From Steromphala cineraria (Eukaryota > Mollusca > Gastropoda > Trochida > Trochidae): DNA of 64,000 nucleotides. The notes below the pieces were generated by a model. That model did no database searches. It worked only from the letters and a program-made list of their open reading frames with translations, and was not told the DNA's origin. Made by a program: the position numbers and the translations under genes. The DNA is taken from positions 60,848,880 to 60,912,879 of the forward strand of contig OU744731.1 in NCBI GenBank assembly GCA_916613615.1. Direction: 5' to 3'. Shown piece after piece: positions 58,857 to 64,000 of the stretch; position 1 is the first letter of the stretch, and each line of letters begins with the position of its first letter.

Positions 58857-59181
58857 AGCTGATGTCAGGAAAATGAAAATTAATGGTTCCAATTGAAAGA
58901 CAATGTATTAAAACTTAATGTAGCAATAATAATTCAAATATATAACGTAAAGTTTAGCCATGCGATTCCTTTTTCTCACACAAACTGAATTAAAGGTGTT
59001 CACACCAAAATGGCCGCCAATTGATTTTACGTGAATCTTCTTTCTTTGTCCTCTGACTATGGATGATTGGCTTGTGTAATTAGATTTCTGACACTGTCAA
59101 AATAATACATTTAGCAGTAACTTACAATTATCAGTGAAAAAAATAGAAAATAAAATTATCAAAAAACGTGCTACTGCCCCT
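58857..59181. mobile_element. TTAA-type MITE, left end missing
   Basis: The body from GATGTCAGGAAAATG to the right end CGTGCTACTGCCCCT is followed by TTAA at 59182-59185. The left terminal repeat is absent. Confidence 0.8.
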
Positions 59182-59461
59182 TTAAATAATCTTAAAACCA
59201 TTTAAGGCATACAAAAACGAAAGACCAACTGTGCACTTGAAGGCAACTGATTTAAACTCTTTACGATACACAAATATAGATGCTCTTACATAAAGATAAC
59301 TATATCATTAGATATAATAATGATAGCTTACATATCTACCTAGTCATAAAATGAGAAACGAGGTAATAAGCAGTTGACATAACTTGATTATATAATAACA
59401 GTGATCAAGGAAGTATGTAACTATTAGTATGAAAGAATGCTTACACTCTTGTGGTTTTGAT

Positions 59462-59721
59462 CAGTTAGTAAACCTAGCCTCAATATTACCCGTTTCACTC
59501 CGATATTGAGTCTAGAAAGGTCTAGTACAGGGTCACGTCAGCCGACCTTTCTGCGACCTATGACCCAACATTATACGTGCGAAGGCAGACTATTGTGGCT
59601 TGGTAAGATGAGTTCTGATTGGTCAATTGGATTCGTGGGCTGACGCAACTCTTTACTAGACCTTTCTAGACACAATATCGGAATGAAACTGGTAATATTG
59701 AGGCTAGGTTTATTAAGAGTG
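59462..59721. mobile_element. Long-TIR MITE copy A, 260 bp, 10-bp target-site duplication
   Basis: TGGTTTTGAT flanks it at 59452-59461 and 59722-59731. The left arm TAAACCTAGCCTCAATATTA is repeated in inverse at the right (TAATATTGAGGCTAGGTTTA). The inner part is shared with copy B at 63170-63435. The extreme termini CAGTTAG and AAGAGTG are diverged. Confidence 0.8.
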
Positions 59722-59788
59722 TGGTTTTGATTATACTTTCGATTACACGAGTAAGGTAATTTGTGCATATTTTATTATCGGAAAATTA

Positions 59789-61099
59789 AAGGGTGGGTAT
59801 CGTTCCTCATTTCTGTATTGCAGTATATTGCGATACAGAAATGCGTATTTCAATACAAATTGCCCTATATTGGTACTTCTTTAAATCTAGAATATGCATG
59901 CTATCTTGAGCGTTAAAATTATCATCATTGCTCAGCTATGAGCCGTTTTGGAAAGAGATATTTGTTCAATCACTGGTTATGATCTGTATTCATATTTGAG
60001 CTTCACAACACAACTTCACACTTTGTAAAAACTTTCGTCAATCATGTGTTATTTCAGTCTGATTAAAATCGACTGTGATTCGAAGAAAAAAGGTGTAAAA
60101 ATATTGTCTCTAGTGGGGTTTCATTCTCTCCCCACAGAGGCAACTCAGTCATACCTGAATTAGCCTCTGTTCTATTACGGCTACTTCACGGGATAGAAAG
60201 GTAGAAATCTGATTGGAGGCAATCGAAGTTAGTTGTGCAATCAGCGACGCCGTTTCAAAAGGGGTCATTCGCAAAAGCTCGGCTACTCCCGGCTTTTCCC
60301 GGTGATTCGGCATTCAGGGGAGATAACTCTTCCTTCTACAAAACATCGCTTTTTTACCTTCTCATTAGTTTTTATTTGGTAGATTATTAAAATAAAATTT
60401 ATCATAAAACAAAGAACAGTTTACACAATTATAAAACAGTATGTTTTTAATGAAAACCCCTATCCATATCTGATTTTCAAATATTTCTCTCTCACACTGT
60501 TATTGAAAAATAAACCTGAAGGCATGATGCTTTCGAAAGTCACTGTACGACCGTTGAGAATTCCCAAAGTCGTTGATATCCAAAAGGTGTTTTCATTGGC
60601 TGCAGATAAGGGAGATATCTCAAGTTACAACTTTTTGCCGCTAGGGCAATCTGCCGGAACCCGAGGATCTCGGCGTAATAGAACAGAGGCTATTTCAGGT
60701 ATGACTGAGTTGCCTCTGTGGGGAGGGAATGGTGGGGTTTGAACTTCAACCAGCCCGGCTTTCCTCTCATTCACAGTCTGAAGGCACCCCTATTACCCGC
60801 ATGTTCTGACACAAGCTCATCTAGCCAATCGAAAGGAGCGCAGTAAAAGCTTCGATATCATGCTAGGGGCAGGTAACTCCAGTGTACCATTCGTTATACA
60901 TAATCGCCGCTAGACGCTATTTAAAAACGACGATGTGATTGATTGGATAGCTTATGACTGCGCTAAACTGGTTATAGGAACATGCGATAGAGGTTGGTGC
61001 ATTCAGACCGAGACGGGTGTTATTTCGTTGTGGTTTTTTTTCGTATCACGTTGTTCCTGTATCGCAATATACCGATATATCGATACACCGCGCATCCTT
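59789..61099. mobile_element. Possible larger element with ATCGATATATCG-type ends, hosting a nested MITE
   Basis: The left AGGGTGGGTATCG with GCAGTATATTGCGATACA and the right TGTATCGCAATATACCGA with GATACACCGCGCATCCT are imperfect inverses. Ends of this style occur in hAT-like elements. The interior contains the complete MITE 60122-60731. Boundaries and superfamily are uncertain. Confidence 0.4.
60122..60731. mobile_element. CATTCTCTCCCC MITE, 610 bp, exact 9-bp target-site duplication
   Basis: GTGGGGTTT occurs at 60113-60121 and 60732-60740 directly against the ends CATTCTCTCCCCACAGAGGC and GCCTCTGTGGGGAGGGAATG. The inverted ends extend about 55 bases (CAGTCATACCTGAATTAGCC). This copy assigns the family to a 9-bp-duplicating, Mutator-like group. 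Confidence 0.9.
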
Positions 61100-61451
61100 A
61101 ACGGAAATAAAGTAAAGGATTATCAAATTCCTGCCATATATGATAAATTTTAAATCAATCATTTAAATTCGAACAAAGGAAGGTCTTTAAAAAATAAAAA
61201 GAAGTGGGTTCACGATTTCACAAACAAATTACATATTAATGAACGCGGTATTAACGAAAGTTCGCATCTTAAAGAGCCACTTCGTGATTATACCACATAT
61301 AAATTTTCTTTCAAACGAACGAACGAACGAAGATTATCTAATGGTTATATAAAGTTAAAAAATCTCACATATTCATCCCCCAACGGAAAAGCGGAACAAA
61401 TAAACAAAATTCTTGTTTTCAATGGAAATCTTATGATAGTCAGTTATGTTC
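61100..61451. other. Intergenic
   Basis: It holds a short GAAC microsatellite at about 61315-61331 and nothing else recognised. Confidence 0.4.
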
Positions 61452-62215
61452 CATTCTCTCCCCACAGAGGCAGATCAAATCAAGATTTTTTGATACAGCC
61501 TCTGTTATATTACGCCAAAATACCTGGGTTCCGGCCGTTTCCCCTAGCGGATAAATATTGCACCACAATCCATTTGAATTTCTTTATCAAATGACAACGT
61601 TTCTCGCATGGAAAGGGTGGTTCATATCACAATGCATTTGCCATCGTTAAGTGGCCAAAATGGTGATTTAAGAGCAGCGTCGCTAATTGCACAACTTACT
61701 TTCATTGCCGACAATCAGGCGTCTCCCATTCTATCCCACAAACTCGGCGTACTATAACGGAGGCTGTATCAACATTTCATGACTTGATGTTTTTTTTTTT
61801 ATTATTATATGGATATTTATATAGCGCACATATCCAACCACTCGTGGTTGCTCAAGGCGCTTGCAATTTTCCCCTGGTCAATGGCATTCTTTCACCGTCC
61901 GATCAATTTTCTAATTCAACTCCCTGGGGAGTATTCAACCGGCATCCATATTGGGCGCTCAGGTTAGGGACCATTCTATGCCTCACAGGGTACCCATTCA
62001 CAGCTGGGTGAACTTAGACACATAGTCACAGCAGTTTGTCCAACACTGCTGAACGCTGATAACCGACAGCTCGGCGTATGCACGTGTTCATGTATCCACC
62101 ATTCAGCCACCTTGGCCTGGATGGGATTCGAACCCCGGACCCCAGCAACGTGAGACCGGCGCTCTTGCCGACTGAGCTATCCCGTACCCCTGATGTACCT
62201 CTGTGGGGAGAGAAT
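61452..62215. mobile_element. CATTCTCTCCCC MITE containing a full SINE
   Basis: The ends CATTCTCTCCCCACAGAGGC and CTCTGTGGGGAGAGAATG are flanked by GTTATGTTC and ATTATGTTT, a 9-bp duplication with two mismatches. Without the SINE the element is about 360 bp and resembles 386-1215. Confidence 0.8.
61791..62190 (-). mobile_element. Full-length tRNA-derived SINE, 400 bp
   Basis: TGATGT flanks it at 61785-61790 and 62191-62196. On the minus strand it begins with a tRNA-like head: A box ATAGCTCAGTCGGCAAGAGC and B box GGGGTTCGAATCCCATCC. A core with GTGTCTAAGTTCACCCAGCT and CCCCAGGGAGTTGAATTAG follows, then a 3' tail CAAGCGCCTTGAGCAACCAC and GCGCTATATAAATATCC with an A run (T run at 61790-61800). 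Core and tail style match Deu/V/Meta-type SINEs mobilised by a LINE with a similar 3' end. The 76-residue frame GIAQSARAPVSRCWG is a translation artefact of the head. Confidence 0.9.
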
Positions 62216-63169
62216 GATTATGTTTATGAATGCCAAATGGACACGTCCAGTTGACATGAATACTAGTTATATAAGTATGGCATATATGACCCCAACAACT
62301 AGCAAAGTGGCTCTTTAAGTGTGCAATGGCCATGGTTATGTCAACTCGTACCCTATGAAATCTATTGTCATAACGAGGGAAATATGTTCCAAAACAAATG
62401 GGTCAAGCTTCGTTATCAAATGGAGTAGGTTTCATCATCTTCCTACCCAAAGATTAAAACTCCAGTCGCGGACCTGGCTTATTTAACCCTTGTTGTCGAC
62501 CCTTGACTTTTCTGTTTTTTTAATAGCGCCCTACCCGGCGATAATTTGTTACCATTAGTTATCTCCCTTTCTACAACCAATCAACCACGCTCTCTTTGTG
62601 TGTATGTGTTGATTGATCAAATGTTACCAAATTTGTCAAATCTTTTCAAACAATTGTTTTCTCGGTTGTTTCAGTGTTACACTTCTTGCACGGGTTGATT
62701 AAATGTGAAACTAAATCAAATACATCGATCTACATTTTACAGGCGCTTCTCTCTCTTGGTAAATTTTAGCCGACCTTTTTTCTGTTGTGATATCGGATGG
62801 ACTCCGATACACAGGAACCAGATATTGTAAATAAAATGTAGGTAAAACGTGGATAAGAAAGACCCGTCCCCTCTATAAATAGAGTAAAGGAATAAAGGCA
62901 TCGATGTTGCCGATCTCGACTCGCTTCCGAGTTAAGTCAAAATTATCGCTTTAAATTGGTGACATCTCATACACATACACAAGAACCTCTCAGTTATACA
63001 TTTCTCCGCAAAACTTGGCTTATTTCCAACACATGTCACCCTGCAAATAACTTTTATATCTATTTAAATTCGCAAAACGACCGCAGAAACCTCTGGGGTG
63101 AACGTTACTCCGCATCAAATGCCCCTCGAGCGATTTGATTGGTCCGTTAAACGTAAGGGCGATTTTCTC
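62216..63169. other. Intergenic, possible core promoter
   Basis: TATAAATAG at 62874-62882 follows a CCCGTCCCCTC stretch and precedes a CG-containing segment (GTTGCCGATCTCGACTCGC). No downstream reading frame was recognised, so its use as a promoter is unproven. Confidence 0.3.
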
Positions 63170-63435
63170 CAGTCTAAGTAAACCTAGCCTCAATATTATC
63201 CGTTTCACTTCTATACTGAGTCTAAAAAGGTCTAATAGAGGGTCGCGTCAGCCGACCTTTCCGCGACCTATGACCTTCGAACGTTATACGTGCGAAGGCA
63301 GACTATTGTGGCTTGGTAAGCTCCGTTCTGATTGGTCAACTTGGTCACGTGGGCTGACGCGACTCTCAACCAAGCCTTTCTAGACTCAGTATAGAAGTGA
63401 AACGGATAATATTGAGGCTAGGTTTATTTAGACTG
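63170..63435. mobile_element. Long-TIR MITE copy B, 266 bp, exact 9-bp target-site duplication
   Basis: GATTTTCTC occurs at 63161-63169 and 63436-63444. The ends CAGTCTAAGTAAACCTAGCC and GGCTAGGTTTATTTAGACTG are inverse with one mismatch over more than 50 bases (CAATATTATCCGTTTCACTT). It is about 90 percent similar by eye to copy A. Confidence 0.9.
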
Positions 63436-63444
63436 GATTTTCTC

Positions 63445-64000
63445 TAGATAAGTTTTAAAAGTCGCGCAAAATTCAAAAGGCGATTTTTACTGATGTTCCA
63501 CAATTTTCAAGCCAGGTTGTGACAATGGAGTCAAAAGATTATTTATTTTTGTATATAGAATCTTTTTTGCACTAGGGGATTGTCACGGCCAAGCTCTTCA
63601 CACACTGTAGAATTATTAAATGGAAATTTCCATTTCATTACTTAAAAAAGAGAGTTTCCAAATTTGTTTATCTCATGTGTGTAATTACAAGAATTATTAG
63701 ATATTTAAATAATTCATAATACAAACTTTTACATATCAATAAATTTAAATTGATGTATTATTATAAATATATCAGTGAATTATTTCAAGTGAATAAAACA
63801 CAACCAAAAAATTGAGTTATACAAAAGTGTATCAACATTATTAACACAATCTGTGGAATGATAAGTTTATATTTTTTTTCTGAAAATTGTGATTTGATGG
63901 TTCTTAGCAATTACGTAATGTAAAAGATAGCTTAAGCATTTGCTTTATTAATGTCAATTTGGCATCAAAGAAATACTCTTTTATACCAAAACTGTAAATG
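63445..64000. other. Intergenic, AT-rich, nothing recognised
   Basis: No repeat ends, RNA signals or coding resemblance are visible to the end of the window. Confidence 0.4.

Noticed and set aside
62107..62185. Functional tRNA gene
   Set aside because: A and B boxes are good, but acceptor-stem pairing is poor and the sequence continues into a SINE core and tail with target-site duplications.
62103..62333. 76-residue open frame with GIAQSARAPVSRCWG
   Set aside because: This peptide is the typical translation of a tRNA-derived SINE head.

Overview
The window is animal nuclear DNA. Coding exons carry GT/AG introns, there is a 3' fragment of an ataxin-10 homologue and a Ras-type GTPase with a CAAX box, and the gaps are AT-rich and packed with MITEs, 5'-truncated non-LTR retrotransposons and tRNA-derived SINEs. 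The repeat style fits a lophotrochozoan and most likely a bivalve mollusc: runs of GGAC followed by an end reading GGCCAGATGAGCTA, zf-RVT LINE tails, and SINE tails near GCGCTATATAAAT. That assignment is inference from remembered repeat style, not a search result.

Genes. (1) 2..187, plus strand: last coding exon of an ATXN10-like gene that starts outside the window. (2) 12686 down to 5888, minus strand: a three-exon gene for a 664-residue atypical Ras-like GTPase. It has a normal P-loop, NKAD and SAK motifs but unusual switch regions. A tail of about 500 residues is rich in Lys, Arg and Ser, repeats an R-S-V-C motif, and ends in the prenylation box CQVM. Splice phases agree at both introns. 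(3) 16421..17707, plus strand: an intronless SABATH-type (Methyltransf_7) SAM-dependent carboxyl methyltransferase with an extra hydrophobic C-terminus. Two weak exon-like stretches (19337 and 54619/54954) are listed at low confidence.

Layout. 1-5.9 kb: ATXN10 end, nested MITEs, a 170-bp tandem repeat, LINE relics. 5.9-12.7 kb: the GTPase gene, whose introns hold a tandem-repeat element, a long MITE, a foldback array and tRNA-like sequences. 12.9-15.9 kb: two 5'-truncated LINE insertions with clear target-site duplications. 16.4-17.7 kb: the methyltransferase. 20.2-40.9 kb: one satellite of about 333 monomers of 62 bp, with 296 successive periods free of net length change and visible higher-order repeats. 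40.9-64 kb: gene-poor, recording many transposition events (empty versus filled LINE site, SINE inside a MITE, palindrome inside a SINE, MITEs with 9-10 bp, TTAA or TA duplications).

The three genes show no sign of acting in one pathway. The strongest leads are the atypical GTPase and the unusually regular satellite.
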